Positions 44,470-54,346 of a stretch of 64,000 nt of DNA are shown here, one piece after another. The stretch comes from Fontivivens sp964399735. Lineage in GTDB: Bacteria; Zhuqueibacterota; Zhuqueibacteria; Residuimicrobiales; Krinioviventaceae. The translations under genes were made by a program, and so were the position numbers. The stretch spans positions 35,967-99,966 of the forward strand of contig CAYNSO010000004.1 in assembly GCA_964399735.1 (NCBI GenBank). Reading direction: 5' to 3'. Numbering within the stretch: position 1 is the first letter of the stretch; the number at the start of each line of letters is the position of its first letter. Under the pieces are notes generated by a model. It worked only from the letters and a program-made list of their open reading frames with translations. It made no database searches and was not told where the DNA came from.

Positions 44470-45153
44470 TTAGTTTCGCTCTCCAAACAGGGCCCGGCCA
44501 ATTCTTACACAAGTAGCGCCCTCTTCAATGGCAACAGGATAATCGTTAGTCATACCCATCGACAGGTGTTTTAAAGTATTGATTTGATATTTTTTATTCA
44601 GCATGCTGAACAAGGTTTGCAATTGTCGAAATTCCGGTCTGGCCAGTTCCGGGTCGTCGACGAATGCGCCAATGGTCATTAACCCGGTAATGCGTATATT
44701 CTTTAATTCAACCAGTTCTTGAATTGCCGCTTCTACCTGTCCGGGTGGAAAGCCGGTTTTACCTGCTTCACCGGAGGTGTTGACCTGGACGAATATATCA
44801 ATAATTTTATCAATTTCCAAAGCCCGCCGGTTTATTTCTTCGGCCAGGTGCAGCGAGTCTACCGATTCAATGACATTAAAAATTTGCAGGGCTTTTTTTA
44901 CTTTATTGGTCTGCAAGTGGCCAATCAAATGCCATGCAACAGTATTACCAATTTCCTGGTGTTTCAACAGGGCTTCGGGTACCCGGTTCTCGCCAATTGT
45001 ATCAATTCCTGCGGCAATTGCTTCCGCAATTTGGGGAACAGCAACTGTTTTAGATACTGCAACAATTTTTACATCATCAACATTCCGTCCGCTGCGGGTG
45101 CACGCCTCGGCAATTTTTGTCTGAATTATCTGGAGATTTGTTTTTATACTCAT
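44470..45153 (-). CDS. yggS: PLP homeostasis protein YggS/PROSC
   Basis: 227-aa single-domain alanine-racemase-fold protein that binds pyridoxal phosphate and buffers its level. PLP Lys K35 in IVAVSKT; HLIGHLQTNK, FVQVNTSGEAGKTGF and LSMGMTNDYPVAIEEG are all canonical. First gene of the minus-strand run that reaches lspA. Cytoplasmic. Confidence 0.95.
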   Translation of the reverse strand: MSIKTNLQIIQTKIAEACTRSGRNVDDVKIVAVSKTVAVPQIAEAIAAGIDTIGENRVPEALLKHQEIGNTVAWHLIGHLQTNKVKKALQIFNVIESVDSLHLAEEINRRALEIDKIIDIFVQVNTSGEAGKTGFPPGQVEAAIQELVELKNIRITGLMTIGAFVDDPELARPEFRQLQTLFSMLNKKYQINTLKHLSMGMTNDYPVAIEEGATCVRIGRALFGERN

Positions 45154-45425
45154 AATATATACCTGGTCAAGTTAACAATATAACTTTTCACGTCTAAAAA
45201 AGCAATTAAAATCTTGAATCATTTTTAACAATCCGACTGCAAAAGTAGCTTGATTAATCAATATATTTTTCCTAATTTAGTTGGTTTAACGCGGCATTTT
45301 ATAAAGTTTCAAACAATGGCAGAACAGAGCCTGGTTGAAAAATAATGAAATTCCAGGTAAATTGTTGTTTGATGATAATTATATACTTTACTGTGGTTTT
45401 ATTGTAGTATAGAACAGGAAAAAAC

Positions 45426-47336
45426 ATGGCAGATCATCAACCCTATATTTCAGCGGATGCCAGCCCCAAAGATTTTACATTAAAAGCAATAATTGCCGGC
45501 ATTCTGTTTGGCATAATATTCGGATCCGCTAACGCTTATCTTGGTTTGCGGGTGGGATTGACCATCAGCACGGCTATCCCCCTGGCGGTTGTCTCGGTTG
45601 CCCTGTTTCGCATTATGCAGCCTTTATTTGGAGTTTCCAATGTTTTAGAGCAAAACATTACCCAAACTGTCGGGTCTGCCAGTTCTTCCCTGGCTTCGGG
45701 TATCATTTTTACCATTCCCGCCCTGTTTTTATGGGGATTTGACCCCACTCTGCTGCAAATTGGCACGTTGGCTGTTTTAGGCGGATTGTTGGGGGTTTTG
45801 TTCATGATCCCGTTACGGCGGTTTTTAATTGTCAAAGAGCATGAAAATTTGCCATATCCGGAAGGAACCGCAGCCGCCCAAGTGCTAATCGCTGCCGACG
45901 CCGGCGGCGCCAAAGCGCAGAATGTGTTTTGGGGATTGGGTATTGGCGCAATATACAAGGCATTTACCGGTTTTTTACGACTTTGGCCCGAATCTGTTCA
46001 TCTGAAATTACCGGTATTACGTAAAGCCGAGATCGGCCTTGAAGCCGGCCCGGCGCTGCTTGGCGTGGGATATATTCTGGGTTACCGGGTGGCGGCGATT
46101 ATGGTGGCCGGCGGATTATTATCCTGGGTGGGGTTAATTCCGCTGATCGATCTGTTTGGCAAAAATTTAACTGCACCGTTGTTCCCGGAAACTGAATTAT
46201 TAATTAATGATATGTCCGCAAGTCAGTTATGGACTCGTTACATTCGCTATATAGGCGCCGGGGCAGTGGCTTGCGCGGGTATTATTACGGTGTTTAAATC
46301 GATACCTACAATGTTTAGCTCGCTCAAGATCGGGTTGCAGGAATTTCGACTGCGCAGCGGCGGTACTATTGCGAAAAAAATCCGCACCGATCATGATTTA
46401 CCAATAACCGTGGTGCTTGGCGGCGTTGCTTTGGTTGTTTTAGTAATTATCAGTACCCCGCATGTGCTGGGAGTATCTTCCACATTTTTGATCAGGTTGT
46501 TGGGCGCAATATGTATTGCCCTGTTTGCTTTTATGTTTGTAACGGTTTCGTCCCGCATTGTCGGTTTGGTGGGCGTTTCTTCTAATCCCACTTCGGGCAT
46601 GACCATTGTTACCCTGCTGGGAACCAGTTTGATTTTCTATGCCCTGGGATGGACGGACAATATGGGCAAAGCAGCGGTTTTAACCATTGGCACAGTGGTC
46701 TGTGTGGCGGCCTCGATTGCGGGAGATATTTCGCAGGATTTAAAGTGCGGATACCTGATTGGCGCTACGCCTCGCAAACAGCAGACCGCAGAAATTATCG
46801 GCGCAGTTTCTTCGGCGTTTTTTATCGCCGGCTCGGTATGGCTGCTGGGACGGGCGTATACATTTGGTTCGGTCGATTTACCGGCGCCGCAGGCAACTTT
46901 GATGAAAACAGTAATCGAAGGCGTGTTACAGGCGGACCTGCCGTGGGGCCTGGTTTTAACCGGCGCGGCGATTGCCGGCGTGGCGGAACTGCTGGGCACT
47001 CCCTCGTTACCGTTTGCGGTGGGTATTTACCTGCCGCTATCCGCAATGACCCCGGTATTTGTGGGTGGCTGTATTCGCTATTTTATAGAAAAAAGCGCCG
47101 GCAGCGATGCTGCAAAAAAAGCTTCTCGTAAAGAGCAGGGTATTTTATTGGGTTCGGGTTTGATTGCCGGCGAAGGGATTATGGGTGTGTGTATAGCCGC
47201 TTTTGCGTTTTTTGCCGGCAAGCCCAAGGGCATCGGCCTGGAATGGGCCGAGCCGTGGGGACAGGTGGTGTCGTTGGGAGTTTTTATTTTACTAGGCGCT
47301 TGGTTAGTGAACAGGGCGATAAGGAAGAATGGATAA
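45426..47336 (+). CDS. OPT family oligopeptide/metal-chelate transporter
   Basis: 636-aa integral membrane protein with about 14-16 helices. Family blocks: ANAYLGLRVGLTISTAIPLAV near the N-terminus (about 36-56, shortened here as AYLGLRVGLTIS), PYPEGTAAAQVL, and GLVGVSSNPTSGMTI. Bacterial members are proton-coupled importers of short peptides or siderophore-type chelates; substrate unknown. GAACAGGAAAAAAC precedes the ATG. The chain-length gene wzz begins 15 bp later, so the EPS operon may be read through from here. Confidence 0.93.
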   Translation: MADHQPYISADASPKDFTLKAIIAGILFGIIFGSANAYLGLRVGLTISTAIPLAVVSVALFRIMQPLFGVSNVLEQNITQTVGSASSSLASGIIFTIPALFLWGFDPTLLQIGTLAVLGGLLGVLFMIPLRRFLIVKEHENLPYPEGTAAAQVLIAADAGGAKAQNVFWGLGIGAIYKAFTGFLRLWPESVHLKLPVLRKAEIGLEAGPALLGVGYILGYRVAAIMVAGGLLSWVGLIPLIDLFGKNLTAPLFPETELLINDMSASQLWTRYIRYIGAGAVACAGIITVFKSIPTMFSSLKIGLQEFRLRSGGTIAKKIRTDHDLPITVVLGGVALVVLVIISTPHVLGVSSTFLIRLLGAICIALFAFMFVTVSSRIVGLVGVSSNPTSGMTIVTLLGTSLIFYALGWTDNMGKAAVLTIGTVVCVAASIAGDISQDLKCGYLIGATPRKQQTAEIIGAVSSAFFIAGSVWLLGRAYTFGSVDLPAPQATLMKTVIEGVLQADLPWGLVLTGAAIAGVAELLGTPSLPFAVGIYLPLSAMTPVFVGGCIRYFIEKSAGSDAAKKASRKEQGILLGSGLIAGEGIMGVCIAAFAFFAGKPKGIGLEWAEPWGQVVSLGVFILLGAWLVNRAIRKNG

Positions 47337-47351
47337 ATTATAGGGAATGGT

Positions 47352-48563
47352 ATGGAAAACAAAGTATCATCGATTTTAGATATTTTAGAACGTCTATTGA
47401 AATGGAAAAAATTATTAATCATAAATTTTGTTATCCTGTTTATTGTTTCTTTATTATTTAGTTTAATAGTTCCCAAATGGTTCAAGTCAAACGCCACGTT
47501 ATTAAGTCCTGAAAGTGATATGGGAGGATTGAATATAGCTTCTATGATCAGCAGCGCCTTGCCGGTAAGCGGAATGTTGGGCGGCGCAGTGTCTGAAGAA
47601 GCTACCCGATTCCTCTCAATTATAAATAGCCGTACCATGATGGAAGATGTTGCAGTAAAATTTGATTTACAAAAAAAGTTTAAAAGAAAAAATATAGAAT
47701 TAACCGTAAAAGATTTACGCAAAAGAGTCTCGGCTGATATTAATGAAGATGGGACTGTAACAATAAGCGTAATGATGAAAACCCCGTTTTTCCCTACAAA
47801 AAAGAAGGATGATGAGACCAGGGCATTGGCGCAGCAAATGACCAGTTATTTTGTTAAAAGACTGGATGAATATAATATCAGGTTAAAAGGAGAAAGCGCC
47901 ACAGAGTTTAGAAAATTTATTGAAAAAAGATACCTGCAAAATTTGCAGGATTTGGAAACCGCTGAAGAAAAGTTAAAAGCATTTCAAAAAGAGACCGGTA
48001 TTATTTCTCTTGAAGATCAAACCCTGGCAACAATTAAAAACGCCTCGGAATTAAAGGCAAAAATTATTCTCCAGGAAATAGAATTTGATATAGCAAAAAA
48101 TTACTATGACCAAAATCATGTGAAATACAAAGAGGCTCAGACTACTCTTGAAGCGTTAAATAAAAAATATAATGATTTACGTAAAGAAAATCCGAAAATT
48201 CTTGAAGATGAAAAAGATATTTTAATTCAGATCGACCAGATACCGGATTTAGGCACCCAATATTTACGCCTGTTTCGCGATATAAAATTACAGGAATCAA
48301 TATTAGAGTTTATTTTGCCGCAATATGAACAGGCAAAAATCCAGGAACAAAGGGAAATCCCGACGATCCAGATATTGGATGACGCCAATTATCCTATAAA
48401 AAAAGCCAAACCAAAACGAATTTTCCTGATATTGTTTGTAACGTTTTTTGGTATGGTTTTATCAGTTATTTTAGTCTGGCTGGTCGAACAGATAAATGAA
48501 TACAAGATTAACGACTCTCAAACTTATGCCAAATTGCTGAAAATAAAGCAAATGTTAAGATGA
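47352..48563 (+). CDS. Wzz-type polysaccharide chain-length determinant
   Basis: 403-aa polysaccharide co-polymerase. N-terminal helix at about 20-40 (LLIINFVILFIVSLLFSL), a large periplasmic part with a strong coiled coil (about 180-330), and a C-terminal helix at about 355-378 (IFLILFVTFFGMVLSVILV) after the Pro-rich DDANYPIKKAKPK motif. There is no cytoplasmic kinase domain, so it is Wzz-like and not Wzc-like. It would set polymer length together with the Wzy at 50102. Start of the AT-rich EPS segment. Confidence 0.92.
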   Translation: MENKVSSILDILERLLKWKKLLIINFVILFIVSLLFSLIVPKWFKSNATLLSPESDMGGLNIASMISSALPVSGMLGGAVSEEATRFLSIINSRTMMEDVAVKFDLQKKFKRKNIELTVKDLRKRVSADINEDGTVTISVMMKTPFFPTKKKDDETRALAQQMTSYFVKRLDEYNIRLKGESATEFRKFIEKRYLQNLQDLETAEEKLKAFQKETGIISLEDQTLATIKNASELKAKIILQEIEFDIAKNYYDQNHVKYKEAQTTLEALNKKYNDLRKENPKILEDEKDILIQIDQIPDLGTQYLRLFRDIKLQESILEFILPQYEQAKIQEQREIPTIQILDDANYPIKKAKPKRIFLILFVTFFGMVLSVILVWLVEQINEYKINDSQTYAKLLKIKQMLR

Positions 48564-48588
48564 TTTTTCTGACCCAATTTCCTGACAA

Positions 48589-50109
48589 ATGACAAAACAG
48601 AACTCAATTTTCCAGGCCTCTCTGTTTATTATGATCGGTACGTTATCCAGCCGTATTGTTGGTTTTGTAAGAGAAGTATTGATTGCACATAAATTTGGCG
48701 CCAGCGAACAATATGATATTTTTTTAGTAGCTTCTACTATACCGCTTATTTTGGTTAGCGCCCTGTATTACGCGCTGCCCGGAGTTTTTGTCCCGCAATA
48801 TTTAGAGTTGAAAGTTAATAAGAATGAAAAAGAGGCAAACCTGTATTTTTCCAGATTTACCTGTTTTTATGGCCTCGGCTTTTTATTTTTAACTGTGTTA
48901 TTCTGGATTTTTGCCCCGTATATTTTAAAGTATTACTATATCACCTCAAACGCCCAGGATTTTTTACAGGCTGTCTGGATATTACGTATCACCTCCGTGA
49001 TTATTTTTTTTGGGGTAATCTTTACAATTTTTAAAAGCGTTTTGAATGCTAATAGAATCTTTTTATTACCGGCTTTTTCCCCGTTTTTTCAAAACCTGGC
49101 GATCATTTTGTTTTTACTGTTTCTTGCCGACCGCATAGGTATTTACGCACTGGCATTTGGATTTACGTTCGGATATTTTTTGGAATGGTTGGTAGTTTAT
49201 ATTTATAGCCAAACAAAAAAAATCAAATTTAATTTTATCACGGGTTTTAAGGATACTATAATCCGGAAAAGCATTTCAGCGCTGTTCCTTATTACAATAA
49301 TTAATATTTTAGGACAATTATACACAATAATTGACAGAGCATTTAACGGCTATTTGCCGGAGGGTGCAATAGCCAGCTTGAATTATGCCAATGTTCTGTG
49401 TCAAATTCCTATTAATTTATTAGGCGTCACTTTGGGAACAGCTATCTTTCCATCCATATCAGAACTTTTGGCTACAAATCAAATGAAAAAATATGCAAAC
49501 CTGGTTACAAACAGTTTGAAATTTATTATTTTGATTGTTATCCCCATGTCATTTTTTATTTATTTTTACTCTCAGGAAATTATCACCTTAGTTTATAAAC
49601 GCGGGCAGTTTGATAATATAGCTGTTACCTATTCTTCATCAAGCTTAAAATATTTAAGTTTGGGTATTTTAGCTTTTGTTTGTTATCCGGTATTATTGAA
49701 TATTTTTTATACACTGCGACATTACAAGTATATATTAATATCCGGTTTTTTTGTTATTGTTGTCAAGTATTTACTATCGCTTGTTCTTGTACGGGAATAT
49801 TATCATGCCGGCCTGGCGATGACGACTTCGATTAGTGTTTTTATTAATATTATTATTGTATATTATATATTAAATAAAAGATTTGTCAAGCTGGATCATT
49901 TGAACATTCTGTTGGCCTTATTTAAAGTTATTATCATTTCTATAATGATCACAATAATTATGAAAATGTTTGCATCCGGTTTAAACTCGCTGCCGGTTTT
50001 TTATTCTCTGACCATTAAATTTCTTATATGGTTTGCTTTGTATGCAGGAGCAATATTTTTGTTTAAAACAGGTAATCCTGTCAAACTGTTAGGAAAAAAC
50101 ATTGATTGA
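48589..50109 (+). CDS. MurJ/MviN-type lipid flippase, probable EPS flippase
   Basis: 506-aa MOP-superfamily protein with about 14 helices. The N-terminus (MIGTLSSRIVGFVREVLIAH, about 15-35) and later LYTIIDRAFNGYLPEGAIASL are MurJ-like. MurJ moves lipid II across the membrane; inside this locus, between Wzz and Wzy and with no separate Wzx, it more likely flips the EPS repeat unit, which is inference. It overlaps the next gene by 8 nt. Confidence 0.88.
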   Translation: MTKQNSIFQASLFIMIGTLSSRIVGFVREVLIAHKFGASEQYDIFLVASTIPLILVSALYYALPGVFVPQYLELKVNKNEKEANLYFSRFTCFYGLGFLFLTVLFWIFAPYILKYYYITSNAQDFLQAVWILRITSVIIFFGVIFTIFKSVLNANRIFLLPAFSPFFQNLAIILFLLFLADRIGIYALAFGFTFGYFLEWLVVYIYSQTKKIKFNFITGFKDTIIRKSISALFLITIINILGQLYTIIDRAFNGYLPEGAIASLNYANVLCQIPINLLGVTLGTAIFPSISELLATNQMKKYANLVTNSLKFIILIVIPMSFFIYFYSQEIITLVYKRGQFDNIAVTYSSSSLKYLSLGILAFVCYPVLLNIFYTLRHYKYILISGFFVIVVKYLLSLVLVREYYHAGLAMTTSISVFINIIIVYYILNKRFVKLDHLNILLALFKVIIISIMITIIMKMFASGLNSLPVFYSLTIKFLIWFALYAGAIFLFKTGNPVKLLGKNID

Positions 50110-51502
50110 ACAGGCTATAAAAAAAATAGATTTGTACAAGTACCTTGGATTATTGTTTCTTATTGAATTCTTTGTTATGTTTATAAGCGGAGTGTATTCT
50201 GTTTGGCTGGCGCCCGCATTTATTTTTTTGTTGTTATTGATAGTGGGCTCTTTATATTTACCAAATATCAAAAACAATTTTTTTCTCTTCTTTTTTATTT
50301 TAATTCCTTTATTGCCACTTTTCCCTGCCAGAGTTAATTCATTGATATCAACTTTTGGAGTTATTTTGATTTCAATACTCTGGTTGTTTAGTGTGTTAAA
50401 ACGGGATATTGATGTTGAAGCGCTTCCCCAATACATTAATTATTTTCTGGTTACTTATTTAATTATTTGCACTTTATCGACTATAAATTCGCTTCTGTTT
50501 ATGAGGAGCTTTGTAGAGCTTGTTCGATTATTTATTATTTTTTTATTTATTCTTGTTGTGTTTAATAACATTCTAACAACAAATCATATAAGGGGCTTAT
50601 TAAATACGTTTATTATTGTCGCATTGCTGGTGACAGTTGTTTCTCTGCCGGAAATATTAACTTTTACTCCTAAAGATATTCTTAGTGACTCCCTGATCAA
50701 AATGCGTCTCAGTTCATTTTATGGTAATGCTAACAGTTTGGCAATTCCTTACATTTTTGCTCTTTCTGTGGTTTTTCAAAAAATTTTTTATTATGAACCA
50801 GGAATAAAAACATATAAACGAATTGGATATTTTTGTATGTTTTTGTTTTTTCTCTATATAGTATTATTAACAAATTCTCGTGCTGCTTTGTTATATGTTT
50901 TGTGTTCAATATTTATTTTAATGTTAGGGTTGCGTATCGGGAGAATTATTGTTATTGTGCTTTTTAGCTTGTTTGTTATTGCATTGCCTTTTATTGGCAA
51001 GACAATATTTTTACTATTACGATTGGAAAGGGGATTAACCGGCCGGGATTATTTATGGAAAGCGGCAGTAGAAATGATTAGTGATTATCCCTGGCTCGGT
51101 ATTGGAATGGGAAATTATGAAATAATGAAATATAAATATATTCTTCCGGGTGATTTCTTTGCTACATTTACACGAACCTCGGACTTGTCGGGCGCTGCTC
51201 ATAATTTAATTTTAACAATTGCTTCAGAAAATGGTGTAGTAGCCGGCATAGCTATTTTATTTTTTTTAATTGTCATTTTATATAAAGGTTTTGTGCTGAT
51301 AAAAGCCACGCAGAACCAGGAATATAAAAATATTCTCGTGGTTGTTACTTCAATTTTATTTGGTCTAAGTGTAATGGGTGTTTTTGAAAGTGGAATAATT
51401 ATTGGCTCGGCAAGAATAAACGATTTTATTTATTTCCTGGCGCCATTGGTAATTTTGGCGAGAATGGAAAAAATAATTTACTTCGGGGAAAAACCCGGTT
51501 AA
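50102..51502 (+). CDS. O-antigen ligase/polymerase (Wzy/WaaL) membrane protein
   Basis: 466-aa polytopic protein with about 11-12 helices. The Wzy_C/WaaL core lies at about 300-370: LLRLERGLTGRDYLWKAA, YPWLGIGMGNYE and AHNLILTIASENG, with the conserved Arg and His of the large periplasmic loop. In this setting it probably polymerises the EPS unit. The start is a TTG overlapping the flippase stop, with AGGA spaced upstream; an in-frame ATG some 24 codons on would lose the first helix. Confidence 0.85.
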   Translation: MIEQAIKKIDLYKYLGLLFLIEFFVMFISGVYSVWLAPAFIFLLLLIVGSLYLPNIKNNFFLFFFILIPLLPLFPARVNSLISTFGVILISILWLFSVLKRDIDVEALPQYINYFLVTYLIICTLSTINSLLFMRSFVELVRLFIIFLFILVVFNNILTTNHIRGLLNTFIIVALLVTVVSLPEILTFTPKDILSDSLIKMRLSSFYGNANSLAIPYIFALSVVFQKIFYYEPGIKTYKRIGYFCMFLFFLYIVLLTNSRAALLYVLCSIFILMLGLRIGRIIVIVLFSLFVIALPFIGKTIFLLLRLERGLTGRDYLWKAAVEMISDYPWLGIGMGNYEIMKYKYILPGDFFATFTRTSDLSGAAHNLILTIASENGVVAGIAILFFLIVILYKGFVLIKATQNQEYKNILVVVTSILFGLSVMGVFESGIIIGSARINDFIYFLAPLVILARMEKIIYFGEKPG

Positions 51503-51541
51503 TTAAAAGTTATTCGTCTTGTTAATTACAGGATAAAGATC

Positions 51542-52036
51542 ATGATAATGTCTCTTGAAGAAATTAAAAAGCAATCAGCAGGATTAAAAAAAGAGAACAA
51601 ACAAATTGTAACGATTAATGGTTCGTTCGATTTAATCCATGCCGGACATATTCGTTCTCTCAAATTCGCCAGGGAGCAAGGTGATGTTCTTTTTTTAGGG
51701 TTAAATTCCGACAAGTCGGTCAGGGCATACAAAAGCCCGCATCGTCCTATACTTCCACAAAATCAACGAGCTGAAATTCTCGACGCTTTACGATATGTTG
51801 ATTATATAGTAATAATGGATGACCCGGATATTTCTGTTCCCTTGCTGCGCGCTGTTTGTCCGGCAGTACATGTTGATAGTATAGAGTATAAAAACAATAC
51901 AGCAATGATTGATGTTATTAATGAATTAGGCGTTAAACTGGTTTTATTGCCCAAATTTGAAGATATTTCCACTACCAATATAATTAAAAAAATTGTCGAT
52001 ACTTATAATAAAGAAGGATTAGAACACTGTAAATAA
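51542..52036 (+). CDS. HldE-C/RfaE2-like sugar-1-phosphate adenylyltransferase
   Basis: 164-aa nucleotidyltransferase of the cytidylyltransferase-like fold. NGSFDLIHAGHIRSL (about 27-41) has the HxGH motif, NSDKSVRAYK and NQRAEILDAL bind substrate, and EDISTTNIIKKI is the late STTxII motif. Matches the adenylyltransferase half of HldE, making ADP-heptose from heptose-1-phosphate. The kinase half is absent. The downstream GT9 gene fits use of ADP-heptose. Confidence 0.88.
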   Translation: MIMSLEEIKKQSAGLKKENKQIVTINGSFDLIHAGHIRSLKFAREQGDVLFLGLNSDKSVRAYKSPHRPILPQNQRAEILDALRYVDYIVIMDDPDISVPLLRAVCPAVHVDSIEYKNNTAMIDVINELGVKLVLLPKFEDISTTNIIKKIVDTYNKEGLEHCK

Positions 52037-52096
52037 GTTAGTTAAATAACATCCCTGAACTTTTTTAAATATAATCAGATTTTTATAAAAATTTTT

Positions 52097-53197
52097 ATGA
52101 ATAGAAATATTAAAAAATCTCCCGAAGTACTGCTTTTTTCCTTATCATTTGTTAAAAGTTTGGTAAAAATAGTTCGGTTTGTTTTTAAACAAAAAACTGT
52201 TGACAAGACATTAATTGTTATCAGCTTACACAAGTTAGGCGATTCGGTATTTACAATACCGGCGGTGAAAGCAATTATTCAACATTATAAAAATTATAAA
52301 ATTTACCTGGTTTGTTTCCATTCCGGTAAAATAATTTATAATTCATATTTTAAAAGCAATAATATCCATATATTATCAATTAATAATCACAAAAGTTGGT
52401 GCCAAACAAGATTTCCTTCCTGGCGTTTAATCAAGCAATTACGTAATTTAAAGCCGGAGATTTTTTTTGATATAATGGGAAATCAATATTCATTTATTCT
52501 TGGATTATTTGTTGGAGCCGGGAAAAATTTCGGCATGAATAAACCTCATCTAAGTTTACTATATGACCGGTTTTGCGAAATACGTACCTCACCACACTTG
52601 ATGGACAGATACCTGGATGCGGCTTGCCTGGAAATTCCGAAAGGTCAATATTCAGTTGAAAAATTATTTCCTCCCGATTATGACAAAAGAGGAGTGATTT
52701 TTATAAATCCATTTGCCGGTTGGAAAGCTAAAGAATGGGAGTTGGAGAAATTTGTCAATTTGGCAAGCAAATTAAATTCAATTTACAATATTTGTTTTAT
52801 TTATGAAAAAAATAGCCTGGATAATGATTTGTTAATCAAAAATAATATTAAATTTGTTGAAACGGAATCAATTCAGGATTTAATAGATCATTTGAAAAAG
52901 TGTGCATTAATTATCGGCTGTGACAGCGGGCCGATCTATATCGCCAGCATGTTGGGAAAACCAACTTTAACTTTATATGGTCCAACCAATCCCGATTATT
53001 CTTTCCCTTTTGGGCAACATCATAAATATTATCGACAGGTTATTCATTGTTCGCCGCTTGTTGAACAGTATTGTCACCTGGATGCCGGCAGGAATTGCCC
53101 TAAAATTGAATGTTTAAATTTGTTAAAGGTTGATGATGTTTTGCGCGAGGTTGTCGATTTTATTAAAGAATTGGGAATTGACAACAAAGAATTGTAA
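52097..53197 (+). CDS. GT9 heptosyltransferase-like glycosyltransferase
   Basis: 366-aa GT-B enzyme of the ADP-heptose:LPS heptosyltransferase family. The N-terminal domain starts the core with ISLHKLGDSVFTIPAVKAI (about 43-61); the C-terminal domain has INPFAGWKAKEWELEKF and IIGCDSGPIYIASMLGKPT, where the donor sits. A basic lead of about 35 residues precedes the core. Likely adds heptose to LPS or EPS. Very AT-rich coding region. Confidence 0.9.
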   Translation: MNRNIKKSPEVLLFSLSFVKSLVKIVRFVFKQKTVDKTLIVISLHKLGDSVFTIPAVKAIIQHYKNYKIYLVCFHSGKIIYNSYFKSNNIHILSINNHKSWCQTRFPSWRLIKQLRNLKPEIFFDIMGNQYSFILGLFVGAGKNFGMNKPHLSLLYDRFCEIRTSPHLMDRYLDAACLEIPKGQYSVEKLFPPDYDKRGVIFINPFAGWKAKEWELEKFVNLASKLNSIYNICFIYEKNSLDNDLLIKNNIKFVETESIQDLIDHLKKCALIIGCDSGPIYIASMLGKPTLTLYGPTNPDYSFPFGQHHKYYRQVIHCSPLVEQYCHLDAGRNCPKIECLNLLKVDDVLREVVDFIKELGIDNKEL

Positions 53198-53212
53198 TAT
53201 ATAAAATTATAA

Positions 53213-54331
53213 ATGACAAAAAAATTTTTGAAAATTTGTTTATTAGCCGATGCCAGCAGTGTCCATGTTCAAAAATGGGCCACTTTTTTTTCTCAAAAGG
53301 GATACGATGTACATATCATATCATTTATCGATGCTCACATTCCGAATGTTAAAGTGCATCATATCCAATTACTTTGGCCCAATGTCATCAATCATTCCGC
53401 TTCAACAATTTCAATCCTGCGGAAAACCACCTATTTGCTTTATCTTGGAAAAATTAAAAAGCTCATACATCACCTGCAACCGGATATTTTACATGCGCAT
53501 TATGCTACTTCGTATGGGTTTTGCGGAGTTGTTGCCAATTACCACCCTTTTGTAATATCGGTATGGGGCAGCGATGTTATCGATTTTCCCAATAAATCCT
53601 GGATACGCAAACAGGGTTTAAAGTATATTCTAAACAAGGCAGATTATATTACTGCAACTAGTCAAATGTTGACGGCGGCAGTAAAGCAATTAACAGGAGA
53701 AAGATTAAATATTGGCACGATTCCGTTTGGTGTGAATGTTGAAAAATTTATACCTGACAAAAAAAAGTCTGACAATGTCATTACAATAGGTATTGTAAAA
53801 GGGTTGGAAGAAAAATATGGCCATCCCTTATTAATTAAAGCTTTTAAACGTTGTACCGAGAAATTTAACAATATCCGTTTATTAGTAGTTGGTTCAGGGA
53901 TAATGGACGTCCCTTTGAAAAAGTTATGTGAGGAATTGCACCTGACTGATAAAGTAATATTTTCTGGACATGTTGCTAACGACAACGTTCCCGGGTATTT
54001 GAATCAAATGGATGTATTTGTTATGCCGTCTATCATGGAATCGGAAACCTTTGGGGTCGCTGTTGTTGAAGCCTCTGCCTGCGGAATTCCGGTTATCGCT
54101 TCCAATATTGGCGGGTTACCTGAAGTTGTTTGCCATGGCGAAACCGGTTACTTGTTCCCGTCCGGAGATGTTGATCAATTAAGCGACTATATGGGAAAAT
54201 TGATTCGCGACACGGAATCGCGAAACCGTATGGGTCTGGCCGGCCGAGAGTATGTTTTGCAAAATTATGACTGGCAAAAAAATGCTATGCAAATGCAACA
54301 GTTGTACGACCGGATTGTAACTGAATATTAA
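53213..54331 (+). CDS. GT4 family glycosyltransferase
   Basis: 372-aa retaining GT-B glycosyltransferase. The N-terminal acceptor domain (CLLADASSVHVQKWATFF) is followed by a donor domain with FGVNVEKFIPD, VFVMPSIMESETFGVAVVEA (about 263-282) holding the EX7E motif, and SNIGGLPEVV. Acceptor and sugar are not predictable. 15 bp from both neighbours, clearly in the EPS operon. Confidence 0.93.
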   Translation: MTKKFLKICLLADASSVHVQKWATFFSQKGYDVHIISFIDAHIPNVKVHHIQLLWPNVINHSASTISILRKTTYLLYLGKIKKLIHHLQPDILHAHYATSYGFCGVVANYHPFVISVWGSDVIDFPNKSWIRKQGLKYILNKADYITATSQMLTAAVKQLTGERLNIGTIPFGVNVEKFIPDKKKSDNVITIGIVKGLEEKYGHPLLIKAFKRCTEKFNNIRLLVVGSGIMDVPLKKLCEELHLTDKVIFSGHVANDNVPGYLNQMDVFVMPSIMESETFGVAVVEASACGIPVIASNIGGLPEVVCHGETGYLFPSGDVDQLSDYMGKLIRDTESRNRMGLAGREYVLQNYDWQKNAMQMQQLYDRIVTEY

Positions 54332-54346
54332 AAATAAAGAGGCTCT

